Shown in pieces: positions 15,935-22,793 of a stretch of 38,211 nucleotides of DNA (position 1 is its first letter; the number at the start of each line of letters is the position of its first letter). Where the stretch lies: NCBI GenBank assembly GCA_045533195.1, contig JAZSHI010000052.1, positions 1 through 38,211 on the forward strand, given 5' to 3'. The notes below the pieces were generated by a model. The model did not search any database, was not told where the DNA came from, and worked only from the letters and a program-made list of their open reading frames with translations. Source of the DNA: SIG607 sp045533195 (GTDB taxonomy: Bacteria; Bacillota; Clostridia; Oscillospirales; Acutalibacteraceae). The position numbers and the translations under genes were made by a program.

Positions 15935-15969
15935 AATGAATAAAAACAAAACGAAGGCTACTGCCTTCG
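15935..15969 (-). terminator. Terminator of the XRE regulator gene
   Basis: CGAAGGC (15952-15958) pairs with GCCTTCG (15963-15969) around a 4-nt loop, with a T-rich tract (15951-15935) following on the minus strand. Confidence 0.82.
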
Positions 15970-15972
15970 CTG

Positions 15973-16215
15973 TTATTTTATCTCTTGTTCAAGAGAATTG
16001 AATTCGGGAGTATCAAAAAACTGAGCAAGACTAATAGACAGTCCGTCGCATATCATTTTTATAGTTAATAATTTAGGGTTTTGACTTCTGCCGTATAAAA
16101 TAGCTTTAACGGACGATGGTGGTAATGCTGATAAAGTTGCCAATTTATTTACTGTAATATTTCTTTCGCCACAGAGCTGTAAAAGTCTGTTTTTAACCGC
16201 TTCTACTGTAGTCAT
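15973..16215 (-). CDS. Small XRE/Cro-type helix-turn-helix regulator
   Basis: This 80-residue protein is nearly all one Cro/CI-type helix-turn-helix domain (about 6-65). NKLATLSALPPSSVKAILYG covers helices 2 and 3 and is followed by LLTIKMICDGLSISLAQFF, the usual XRE ending. No sensor domain is present, so it probably acts as a dimeric repressor. CGGAGTG lies about 8 nt before the ATG. It is divergent from the gene at 16354. The 138-nt gap between them carries repeated GGCAA sites and a palindrome, which suggests it controls its own gene and that neighbour. Confidence 0.88.
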   Translation of the reverse strand: MTTVEAVKNRLLQLCGERNITVNKLATLSALPPSSVKAILYGRSQNPKLLTIKMICDGLSISLAQFFDTPEFNSLEQEIK

Positions 16216-16262
16216 ATTTCACACTCCGTTTATATTCTTTCTATTAGAATATAAAAAAACAG

Positions 16263-16309
16263 TGGCAAATGTAGGCAATGCGTGATACTATATAGGCAAC
16301 ACATTGCCT
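16263..16309. promoter_or_regulatory. Operator-like cluster of GGCAA sites between divergent genes
   Basis: AGGCAA-CACA-TTGCCT (16294-16309) is a perfect inverted repeat with 6-base arms. An AGGCAATG half-site at 16273-16280, exactly 21 bp upstream of its left arm, also pairs with CATTGCCT (16302-16309). A third GGCAA is at 16264-16268. Binding by the adjacent XRE protein is inferred from position and symmetry. Confidence 0.6.
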
Positions 16310-16333
16310 GTACTGTGGATTTGCATTTAAAAT
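16304..16333 (+). promoter_or_regulatory. Candidate promoter of the membrane Cys/His protein gene
   Basis: TTGCCT (16304-16309), 18 nt, TAAAAT (16328-16333), about 20 nt before the ATG at 16354. The -35 is the right arm of the palindrome, so a bound repressor would block it. Confidence 0.5.
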
Positions 16334-16353
16334 GATAATAATGGGGTGCTGAG

Positions 16354-16830
16354 ATGAAAAAAGCGGAAAAAATTATTTTAATCATAATTCTATCGGCTAT
16401 TTTTTTGTTTACAATATTTTTGATTTCTCTCACAGTAAACAGTGAAAATATTAACGGTATTTCTTCTGTTACAAACAATACGGATAGTAAAATTTATTCC
16501 GCAAGGGAAGAAGCAGAACCGATTTCTTCATCAGAAAAAATACAAGATCCTTCTTCGGACACTTCTCATAATACCGACTTTAATAGTTTTTTAAGCACTT
16601 CTTCCCAAAATAACAATAAGATTTCATCAGCAGACAACCCGAGTTTTTTATCACAAAAACCGACATCCCCTGTTTCTTCTGTGACTTCAAATTCAAAAAT
16701 GGTGTGGATTACAAAAACCGGAAAAAGATACCATAGAATATCTAACTGTGGCAACGCTAAAAGTGTAATACAAGTTACACAAAAAGACGCAGAAACGCTC
16801 GGATTGGCACCTTGCGGAAATTGTTGGTAA
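16354..16830 (+). CDS. Membrane-tethered protein with a C-terminal Cys/His (zinc-type) module
   Basis: The 158-residue protein has an N-terminal hydrophobic helix (about 7-27), either a signal anchor or an uncleaved signal peptide; no lipobox Cys is present. A Ser/Thr/Asn-rich linker (about 30-115) follows, then a compact C-terminal module. This reads VWITKTGKRYHR..NC, then A...GLAPCGNC, with H127, C132, C154 and C157 as likely metal ligands. The module resembles the short Ada-like/zinc-binding tails found on secreted nucleases and surface proteins (YHR..C...A...G..PC..C). I do not know its function. It is outside the membrane in the predicted topology. A GGGGTG site precedes the ATG. It is divergent from the XRE regulator and has its own terminator. 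Confidence 0.75.
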   Translation: MKKAEKIILIIILSAIFLFTIFLISLTVNSENINGISSVTNNTDSKIYSAREEAEPISSSEKIQDPSSDTSHNTDFNSFLSTSSQNNNKISSADNPSFLSQKPTSPVSSVTSNSKMVWITKTGKRYHRISNCGNAKSVIQVTQKDAETLGLAPCGNCW

Positions 16831-16838
16831 TATAAAAC

Positions 16839-16872
16839 AAACCTGTTCGCAAAAGTGTGCAGGTTTTAATTT
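16839..16872 (+). terminator. Terminator of the Cys/His membrane protein gene
   Basis: AAACCTG (16839-16845) pairs with CAGGTTT (16860-16866), with inner CGC/GTG pairing, followed by TTTAATTT. Confidence 0.7.
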
Positions 16873-16892
16873 AAAGACATTGTTATAGTTCT

Positions 16893-16946
16893 TCTCTCCC
16901 TCCGTCTTTTGCTCCGCAAAATCCACCTCCCTCATCAGATGGAGGC
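16893..16946. repeat. Half copy of a palindromic dispersed repeat
   Basis: These 54 bases align almost base for base with 38068-38123 (shared blocks TCTCTCCCTC, CAAAA, TCCACCTCCCTC, TCAGA, GGAGGC, with scattered substitutions and two short indels). The left half of the long palindrome seen at 37995 is absent here. Confidence 0.8.
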
Positions 16947-16971
16947 TGACGCTGGGTTTTCGTTATATAGT

Positions 16972-16999
16972 AAAAACCGATGCTTTCGCATCGGTTTTT
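16972..16999. terminator. Bidirectional terminator beside the Asp23 gene
   Basis: AAAAACCGATGC (16972-16983) pairs with GCATCGGTTTTT (16988-16999) around a TTTC loop. It directly follows the stop of the Asp23 gene on the minus strand. Confidence 0.92.
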
Positions 17000-17000
17000 A

Positions 17001-17333
17001 TTAATCTTGTGCTAAATCATCAATAGTTACGTCAACTCTTGTTATGGCATTGCCTGTCATACTCTGTAATTTTTCCTTAACGTTTTTCTGAACGTTTTCT
17101 GCAACCTCTTTTGCATTGGCGCTCTGGAAAATTCTGATATGAATATCAAGGGCTACAGCTCCGTTTTTCTCGGTAACGTGAACAGGTTTAAAAATCTTTC
17201 CGCGGTTAAGCACGTTTTTTAAGTCGATGCCCTTTTCGGTAAGACCTGCAACCCCTTCAACCTCTTTAACGGCTATAGTTGCCATATTTTCAATAACCTC
17301 TGCATTAATTGCAAGATTGCTTCTGTTTTCCAT
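17001..17333 (-). CDS. Asp23/Gls24 family protein (YqhY-like)
   Basis: This 110-residue protein fits the Asp23 (DUF322) family end to end: IAINAEVIENMATIAVKEVEGV-type opening, an invariant-looking VALDIHIRI strand, then EVAENVQKNVKEKL and a VDVTIDDLA ending. Members are small cytoplasmic or membrane-associated proteins linked to envelope stress or fatty-acid synthesis; in Bacillus subtilis yqhY follows spoIIIA and accBC. Here it lies directly after spoIIIAH without accBC. GGAGGT precedes the ATG and a separate promoter lies in the gap, so it can be expressed outside sporulation. Confidence 0.9.
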   Translation of the reverse strand: MENRSNLAINAEVIENMATIAVKEVEGVAGLTEKGIDLKNVLNRGKIFKPVHVTEKNGAVALDIHIRIFQSANAKEVAENVQKNVKEKLQSMTGNAITRVDVTIDDLAQD

Positions 17334-17372
17334 TTTTTATACCTCCGCGCACTTATTTCCTTATTTTTTAAT

Positions 17373-17401
17373 AGTATAACACATTTTTTTAAAATTCTCA
17401 A
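17373..17401 (-). promoter_or_regulatory. Sigma-A promoter of the Asp23 gene
   Basis: TTGAGA (17401-17396), 17 nt, TATACT (17378-17373) on the minus strand; the -35 overlaps the spoIIIAH stop codon. Confidence 0.7.
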
Positions 17402-17931
17402 CCTTTTACTGTAACAATTTTTACTTTCGATGAAGAAAGTGAGCATTGACCGCTTACGGCATCCTGAATCTGAAGGGTTTGTTGGTTGGTGAGCGACTCT
17501 CCTTCAACCACCACCGTAATGCTGTCATCCCCGATTACAGCAAGGGTTTTGCTAAAGCCTTTGGCATTTAAAATATTTTCAATTGCTATTTCGTCTGTTT
17601 TTCTTTTTGATAAAAGCGCCGCCTTTTCGGTAGCTTCTTTTATCGCCTGAGTGTTACCCGAAGCGGAATTTAACGCCTCTTTTATACCTTCCTCTGCCTC
17701 TTTATAGGCTGTTTCTCTGTCTTTTTTAGCTTTGGAAAAATAATCCTCCTCTATTTTACCGCTGACCATTGCAGAATCTCCCTGTTCGCTTGAAACAAAG
17801 GTGCTTTCTCCCATATATTTGGCTTTATCGGTGGAGGAATACTTCATATTCAGCCACACCGCCGTTCCTAAAATCAGCACCATAACCCCCAGCACCAAAT
17901 GTCCTTTACCAAGTACTTTTCCTTTTTTCAC
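17398..17931 (-). CDS. spoIIIAH: Stage III sporulation protein AH
   Basis: The 177-residue protein has one N-terminal membrane helix (about 12-28), a charged helical stalk and a C-terminal ring-building domain ending QDAVSGQ...VKIVTVKG, as in SpoIIIAH. In Bacillus subtilis SpoIIIAH in the mother-cell membrane pairs with SpoIIQ of the forespore to form the feeding-tube channel. It starts with GTG, whose last bases overlap the TGA of spoIIIAG (GTGA), with GGAGG about 10 nt upstream. It is the last gene of the spoIIIA operon. Confidence 0.92.
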   Translation of the reverse strand: MKKGKVLGKGHLVLGVMVLILGTAVWLNMKYSSTDKAKYMGESTFVSSEQGDSAMVSGKIEEDYFSKAKKDRETAYKEAEEGIKEALNSASGNTQAIKEATEKAALLSKRKTDEIAIENILNAKGFSKTLAVIGDDSITVVVEGESLTNQQTLQIQDAVSGQCSLSSSKVKIVTVKG

Positions 17932-18479
17932 CCTGAATAACCTCCAATATATACTCTTTTTGATGTAATGCCCAGCGCCGCCGTTACCGCGTCGCGTATA
18001 GCCGTTTTTAATCCCTCGTTGCCGCCCGTATCCGTGACTATTGCCACCCCTCTTATCTGTGGCATATATTCCGTAATTAAAAGTGCCTCTTCACTTCCGT
18101 CGGATTTTTTAACGGTAATGGCTTTTTCCTTTACCGTACCGCTTGTTTCCTTTCCCTTTTCGGTACTTTTTTCACCGCTTATATTCTGACTTTCCCCTGC
18201 ATATTCCCGTCTTACCGAGGTTTCAAGGGTAATGATAACCTTTGTTTTTTTATCCCCCGAAATGCTGACCGCTATTTCTTTTATTTGTTTTTCCAGAGCT
18301 TCTTTATATTCCTCGGTAGAAATATCTACGCTTTTTTCCTTGATTTCTTTTTCACTTTTTTCGGGAATAAAGGATGAAAGTCCTATTAAAACTATGCCGA
18401 TTATTCCGATAATAACAAGGCTTTTTGAGCCCACATACTTTTTAACGAAAGAAAGCATTTTTTCTTTATTCATAAACAT
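17928..18479 (-). CDS. spoIIIAG: Stage III sporulation protein AG
   Basis: The 183-residue protein has one N-terminal membrane helix (SLVIIGIIGIVLIGLSSFI), a long charged extracytoplasmic part and a C-terminal ring-building motif (GVAIVTDTGGNEGLKTAIRDAVTAALGI), matching SpoIIIAG, which forms a large ring in the mother-cell/forespore channel. ATGs at 18479 and 18473 are both possible; the purine-rich GGGGAAG fits either. It overlaps spoIIIAF upstream by 14 nt and spoIIIAH downstream by 4 nt. Confidence 0.93.
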   Translation of the reverse strand: MFMNKEKMLSFVKKYVGSKSLVIIGIIGIVLIGLSSFIPEKSEKEIKEKSVDISTEEYKEALEKQIKEIAVSISGDKKTKVIITLETSVRREYAGESQNISGEKSTEKGKETSGTVKEKAITVKKSDGSEEALLITEYMPQIRGVAIVTDTGGNEGLKTAIRDAVTAALGITSKRVYIGGYSG

Positions 18480-18879
18480 AGACTTCCCCTAACCCCGTAT
18501 TTTCCTTTATAAGCTTTTGGCATTTTTCTGCATCGCTGCAGCCGAAAACAGTGATTTTATTTATATTTATGCTTTTATCCTGGTTTTCAGTAGTATCGGC
18601 TTCAATTTTTTCATACTCTATGCTTTCCTTTTTAAGCATATCCCCTATAGCCATACAAAATGCCTCCTCGTTATAGGAATAAAGCTCTGCTTCATCAGAC
18701 AAAGCAGGTAAGGAAATATCCGAAAAAGAAACAAGGGATAATGCCGATAAAAAGGATGCCAAAAAGCACAAAGAAAAAACGAAATTCTGCATTTTAGCAG
18801 ACCGCTTTAAAATCGGCAGAAAATTCAGCATTGAATAAGCAACGCAAATAACCGAAACATTTAAAATAAGCGTTTTCAA
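18466..18879 (-). CDS. spoIIIAF: Stage III sporulation protein AF
   Basis: The longest open frame runs back to 19302, but its first ~140 codons are an out-of-frame reading of spoIIIAE. The true start is most likely the TTG at 18879, sharing TTGA with the spoIIIAE stop, with GGGGTG about 11 nt upstream. This gives a 137-residue protein with two N-terminal membrane helices (about 4-20 and 32-52) and a soluble C-terminal domain ending GEVYVYE, the SpoIIIAF layout. It is shorter than the Bacillus protein (about 200 residues). It sits between AE and AG, as expected. Confidence 0.85.
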   Translation of the reverse strand: MKTLILNVSVICVAYSMLNFLPILKRSAKMQNFVFSLCFLASFLSALSLVSFSDISLPALSDEAELYSYNEEAFCMAIGDMLKKESIEYEKIEADTTENQDKSININKITVFGCSDAEKCQKLIKENTGLGEVYVYE

Positions 18880-19946
18880 AGCGATATAAGCACCCCTACC
18901 GAAATAATGAAAAGGCAGACCGATAAAATAAGAAAGCCCAGTAGCAGAGAAATTACGTTTTCCACCGCTTCGCTTAAGCTTTTTACGGCATTTGCCGAAA
19001 AAAGCGATGCCGTAAAGCTTAAAAGAATTACTGCCAGTTTCCAACAAAGAAGCTCTATAAGTAACGGCAATATTAAAATTATAAGACCGATGATTATATA
19101 CATTCCAACGCTTCCCGACACAGCCGAAAGACTTGCGGCAACGCTTGAAGCCGATTCGCTGAGAGTTGAGCCTACGACGGGCACAAAAGAACCCAGAACG
19201 TATTTGGCGGTTTTTAAAGCGACGGTATCGGCGGTTTTGCCCAGCACCGATTTTGAAGAAAGTATAAAAACAAAAACCGAAGCGCAAAGTGTTAAAAACC
19301 ACATAGCCGCCTTTTTTATGCCGTTTATAATGCCCGATGCCTTATTTTGCACCCCGAAGGACGAGCAGACCGCAAGGGACAAATATCCGTTCATAAAGGG
19401 GGCTATAACAAAGGAACAAAGATAGCTTAATACCTGACAGGCAATAAGAAGCACCCCCGCTCCGCCTGTCACCGAAACGCTTTTTCCTGCAGCCGCCTTC
19501 ATTGAAGCGAAAACGGGAAGCGAAGAGGTTATAAATACGGTTGCTCCCTTAAGCGCCTCCTTTGAAGCCGCTATAATTTCATAAAGAGGAACGGTAAGCA
19601 CAAGGGCGCAGGAAAGGGCGCATAGGCTTTCCACCGCCAAGGAGGTTTTTCCCTCTTGGCTGTAACTTACCATCAGAGCAGCCACAATAACGGTTGCCAG
19701 ACTTTTTAGAAATACCGAGAAGGGCAATTTTATGCCCTCTTTAAAAAAGTTTTTTAAAAGTGAGAAAAAACCTTTTGTATCAAGGCTTTCGGAAAGCATT
19801 TCTTCATTTAGTCCGTATTCATTTAAAATTTCCCTTTGTTCTTCGGGAATTAGAGTATATGCACTATCTGTATTTTCAGCATAAGTATTTACGGAAAAGA
19901 TTATAAAAAAGCAAAAAACGAGGCAGATTATTCTAAAAATTTTCAT
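18876..19946 (-). CDS. spoIIIAE: Stage III sporulation protein AE
   Basis: This 356-residue polytopic membrane protein has a signal peptide (ending NTYA), a short extracytoplasmic segment, then six or more hydrophobic helices. It includes the family's Gly/Ser-rich GSFVPVVGSTLSES segment and a membrane-embedded C-terminus. SpoIIIAE is a multi-spanning component of the SpoIIIA-SpoIIQ channel. The start overlaps the spoIIIAD stop by one base (TAATG), so the genes are translationally coupled. Confidence 0.95.
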   Translation of the reverse strand: MKIFRIICLVFCFFIIFSVNTYAENTDSAYTLIPEEQREILNEYGLNEEMLSESLDTKGFFSLLKNFFKEGIKLPFSVFLKSLATVIVAALMVSYSQEGKTSLAVESLCALSCALVLTVPLYEIIAASKEALKGATVFITSSLPVFASMKAAAGKSVSVTGGAGVLLIACQVLSYLCSFVIAPFMNGYLSLAVCSSFGVQNKASGIINGIKKAAMWFLTLCASVFVFILSSKSVLGKTADTVALKTAKYVLGSFVPVVGSTLSESASSVAASLSAVSGSVGMYIIIGLIILILPLLIELLCWKLAVILLSFTASLFSANAVKSLSEAVENVISLLLGFLILSVCLFIISVGVLISL

Positions 19947-20335
19947 TATTCCACCAATCTTACCGCAAGGCTTAAAAGGTCTTTTATAACAGGCAGGGCA
20001 ACAATAAAAAGAAGGGTTCGCCCTGCAAGAGAAATTTTTGAAGCAAGGCCGTTTAGTCCGCTGTCACTTGCTGTATCGGCGGCAAATTCGGTTATATAGC
20101 CTATTCCCACCGCCTTTAGAGCCACCGAAAAATATCCTGCATTAAATCCCGCATCAAAAAGTAGTCCTAAAAAGCTTGACAGATAGCTTTCTATTTCTTT
20201 TACACAAATAAGAAAAACAATAAGTGTTCCCGTCAGGCTTATAAAAAAGGAAAATTCGGGGCGGCTTGGCTTTATAAGAAGAGATGAAGCTACGGTCACA
20301 AGACCTATACCCAAGGCTTTTATAAAAAAGGTCAT
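19946..20335 (-). CDS. spoIIIAD: Stage III sporulation protein AD
   Basis: This 129-residue hydrophobic protein has about four membrane helices and the family core FNAGYFSVALKAVGIGYITEFAADT. It overlaps spoIIIAC by 4 nt and touches spoIIIAE. Part of the SpoIIIA membrane complex; its biochemical role is not settled in any organism. Confidence 0.94.
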   Translation of the reverse strand: MTFFIKALGIGLVTVASSLLIKPSRPEFSFFISLTGTLIVFLICVKEIESYLSSFLGLLFDAGFNAGYFSVALKAVGIGYITEFAADTASDSGLNGLASKISLAGRTLLFIVALPVIKDLLSLAVRLVE

Positions 20336-20526
20336 AGTCCGAACACCGTTTTTACAGTCTCGAAAAGCTCTCCTATGCCCGAAATTATCATAAGCATAAC
20401 CACCACAAGACCTGCTATGGTGGTCATCATCGCCTGTTCTTCTCTGCCCGAACGCACAAGCAGTTGGTTTAAAACCGTTACTATAATGCCTATCGCGGCA
20501 ACCCTGAAAATAAAATCAACGTCCAT
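20332..20526 (-). CDS. spoIIIAC: Stage III sporulation protein AC
   Basis: This 64-residue protein has two membrane helices separated by the conserved NQLLVRSGREEQAMMTTIAG loop, typical of SpoIIIAC in length and sequence. It lies 1 nt after spoIIIAB and overlaps spoIIIAD by 4 nt. Confidence 0.95.
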   Translation of the reverse strand: MDVDFIFRVAAIGIIVTVLNQLLVRSGREEQAMMTTIAGLVVVMLMIISGIGELFETVKTVFGL

Positions 20527-20527
20527 A

Positions 20528-20980
20528 CTACCACCACAAGAAAGAAAGGGTTAAGCCTAAGAGAAAGCCTGATACCGCAAAAAGACGGTATCTCTCAGAA
20601 ACGTCTCTGTCGGCATCACTGATTGCAGTTGAAAAAAGTTCTCTGTAGCTTTTACATTTATTAAGAAGACAGTTAATATCTGCCATCCCCAAATCAAAAA
20701 GAAATTCATTTATTAACTGTCTGTCCTCTTCTCCAAGACATAAAGAATCCTCTGCAATAAGCCCCTTACCGTCATACGTCATTCCATCGGGAAGACATTT
20801 ATCAAGTATTTCTTCAATATGAAAATCGGAAAGTCTTATATAAACGGTTATGCTGTCAAGACAGATTAAAAAGCTTCTCAGAGTTTTCGACCTTGTTTTA
20901 AGGCGGTTTGCCATTTTCAGCCCTATAAAACCGCAGGAAAAAATCAAAAACAATGCGCCGACCAGTTTTACCGCCCACAA
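20528..20980 (-). CDS. spoIIIAB: Stage III sporulation protein AB
   Basis: This 150-residue protein has an N-terminal membrane helix (about 4-22), a soluble helical domain and a C-terminal helix (FAVSGFLLGLTLSFL). The fold resembles type II secretion GspF-like proteins, as known for SpoIIIAB. It overlaps spoIIIAA by 13 nt, so its ATG lies inside that gene. Confidence 0.93.
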   Translation of the reverse strand: MWAVKLVGALFLIFSCGFIGLKMANRLKTRSKTLRSFLICLDSITVYIRLSDFHIEEILDKCLPDGMTYDGKGLIAEDSLCLGEEDRQLINEFLFDLGMADINCLLNKCKSYRELFSTAISDADRDVSERYRLFAVSGFLLGLTLSFLWW

Positions 20981-21897
20981 TTTTTAATCACCTCATCGGC
21001 AGAAAAAATCTCCGCTTTGCTTCCCGCAGGACAGCTAAGAAGTACAATATTTTTTACCGCACCACTTTCAATAAGCTTTCTTAAATGCTCTTTTTTGACT
21101 ATTTCGTTTTTATCTCCTATATGGGCGCTGGTTATAATAGAAACTCCCGAATATATGCACCTTTCCACCGATGGATATTCTTCACTGCCCATTTCATCAA
21201 AGGCAATATAATCGGGGTAAAGGGTTCTGAGTGCATTTTCTATGCCCTGTCCCTTTGGAAAGAGATTTAAAACGTCGGTATTTTCACCAAGGTTATTATA
21301 GGAAATACCGTTATAAACAGCGGCAAGTTCTCCGCGGGTATCAATTACCGAAATTCTTTTATATTCCCCTGTTTTGCCGCTTGATAAAAGACGGATATAG
21401 TCACGCATAAGGGTGGTTTTTCCGCTTCCTGCAGGGCCTGAAAATAAAACTCCGCCCGAAAGGTTTAAAAGGCTTTCGGCACAGCCGAAAAGCTCTCTTG
21501 CAATACGGATATTAACGGAGGATATATTTGTTATTCCGCCCTCCTTTGAATATGTACCGCCAAGTCCTGCGCGGCATCCAAATGGCAGAGAAATATACCC
21601 CTCTTTAAGCTCGTTTATATGGGAATAAACAGAATTTCTGCAAAGCAGTCTAAAGGCTTCTTCAAGGTCTTTTTTCTCTGCAACCAGACTCCCCTCGGGA
21701 ATGTCTTTCACGCTGCCGAAGGGGGTGACAAAATAGGTTCTTCCCCTTATTGTAAGCGACACGCTTTTGCCTGTTTTAAGGCGTATTTCCTGTGTTTTCG
21801 CCTTAATCTGCTCCGAAAGGCAGGAAAGCACCGCTGCTATTCTCGGCGAAATAAAATCAAGGCATTTTTCAAATATTAAAAGGTCTTTTCTGTCCAT
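20968..21897 (-). CDS. spoIIIAA: Stage III sporulation protein AA (secretion-type ATPase)
   Basis: This 309-residue protein is a RecA-fold ATPase related to type II/IV secretion ATPases. It has a Walker A motif GPAGSGKTT (about 154-162), a Walker B-type YIAFDEMGSEE (about 230-240) and SAHIG beyond it. SpoIIIAA powers or regulates the mother-cell-to-forespore channel and needs ATP hydrolysis in Bacillus subtilis. It is the first gene of the operon, and a sigma-E-like promoter lies just upstream. GGAAGGAAA precedes the ATG. Confidence 0.95.
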   Translation of the reverse strand: MDRKDLLIFEKCLDFISPRIAAVLSCLSEQIKAKTQEIRLKTGKSVSLTIRGRTYFVTPFGSVKDIPEGSLVAEKKDLEEAFRLLCRNSVYSHINELKEGYISLPFGCRAGLGGTYSKEGGITNISSVNIRIARELFGCAESLLNLSGGVLFSGPAGSGKTTLMRDYIRLLSSGKTGEYKRISVIDTRGELAAVYNGISYNNLGENTDVLNLFPKGQGIENALRTLYPDYIAFDEMGSEEYPSVERCIYSGVSIITSAHIGDKNEIVKKEHLRKLIESGAVKNIVLLSCPAGSKAEIFSADEVIKNCGR

Positions 21898-21925
21898 ATT
21901 TTTCCTTCCTTTTTTTGTTTACTAT

Positions 21926-21953
21926 ATGGTATGTCCAAGGAAATAAAAATAGA
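21926..21953 (-). promoter_or_regulatory. Sigma-E-like promoter of the spoIIIA operon
   Basis: On the minus strand TCTATTT (21953-21947), a 13-nt spacer, then CATACCAT (21933-21926), close to the mother-cell sigma-E -10 pattern CATACAnT. No good sigma-A promoter is seen here. The operon belongs to the sigma-E regulon in Bacillus. Confidence 0.6.
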
Positions 21954-21960
21954 ACACAAA

Positions 21961-21989
21961 AAGAAAAAGAGATGCCGGAGCATCTCTTT
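21961..21989 (-). terminator. Terminator of the YebC-family gene
   Basis: AAAGAGATGC (21966-21975) pairs with GCATCTCTTT (21980-21989) around CGGA, with a T-rich tail on the minus strand. It separates this gene from the spoIIIA promoter. Confidence 0.9.
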
Positions 21990-22009
21990 CACCGATTGTT
22001 TTTATTGAA

Positions 22010-22741
22010 TTATTCTTCGGGCATTTCCCAGTTGTGCCAGAATGCCTGAACGTCTTCATTTTCGTCCATCATATCAATAAGCTTTTCCATTTTTTCGCAC
22101 ATTGCTTCATCATCCAAGGCGGCCATGTTCTGAGGAATATAAGCAACCTCGGCAGAAACAAAGGAATAGCCCTTTTCTTCTAAAGCATCTCTTACTGCGC
22201 CTAAATCGTTAGGAGCGGTAATGATTTCGAATACATCCTCTTCGGCTGAAAAATCTTCAGCCCCTGTATCCAGTGCATCCATCATTACGGTATCTTCGTC
22301 AAGGTCTTCTGCTTCGATAACGATTTGTCCCTTGCGGTCAAACATAAAGGAAACGCTTCCCGCCTGACCGAGATTACCGCCGCATTTATCAAAATAGTGT
22401 CTCATTTCACCTGCGGTACGGTTGCGGTTATCTGTAAGAGCCTCAACAATACAGGCAACTCCGCCGGGGCCGTAACCCTCGTAAATAAGCTCTTCATAGT
22501 TGTTTGCATCGCCTTCGCCTGCAGCCTTTTTAATAATACGTTCGATGTTTTCGTTGGGAACGTTTGCAGCCTTTGCCTTGGCAATAACGTCTTTGAGTTT
22601 GCTGTTTTCAGCAGGGTTAGGACCGCCCTGTTTTACAACTACGGCAATCTCTCTTCCCATTTTGGTAAAGATTTTAGCCTTTGCGGCATCGGTCTTTTCC
22701 TTTTTACGTTTAATGTTGTTCCATTTACTGTGTCCTGACAT
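22010..22741 (-). CDS. yebC: YebC/PmpR-family regulator
   Basis: The protein opens with the family signature MSGHSKWNNIKRKKEKTDAA and has GPGGVACIVEALTDNRNRT and NLGQAGSVSFMF, at the usual length (243 residues). YebC proteins occur across bacteria and act either as DNA-binding regulators or as factors that relieve ribosome stalling at proline-rich stretches; which applies here cannot be read. GAAAGGA lies about 10 nt before the ATG. dusB ends 52 nt upstream, so the two may share a transcript. Confidence 0.95.
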   Translation of the reverse strand: MSGHSKWNNIKRKKEKTDAAKAKIFTKMGREIAVVVKQGGPNPAENSKLKDVIAKAKAANVPNENIERIIKKAAGEGDANNYEELIYEGYGPGGVACIVEALTDNRNRTAGEMRHYFDKCGGNLGQAGSVSFMFDRKGQIVIEAEDLDEDTVMMDALDTGAEDFSAEEDVFEIITAPNDLGAVRDALEEKGYSFVSAEVAYIPQNMAALDDEAMCEKMEKLIDMMDENEDVQAFWHNWEMPEE

Positions 22742-22793
22742 ATTTTACAGTCCTTTCGGAAATTTTATCTTTTTTAAAGCATAGAGTATTTTA

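Noticed and set aside
15936..16001. A 21-codon frame (MNKNKTKATAF...) with a GGGGA site before it
   Set aside because: It spans the hairpin terminator of the XRE gene, and the lysine-rich start comes from the T-run read in reverse. No independent support.
18880..19302. N-terminal extension of the spoIIIAF frame
   Set aside because: It lies entirely inside spoIIIAE in another frame, is rich in Arg and Phe, and does not resemble SpoIIIAF.
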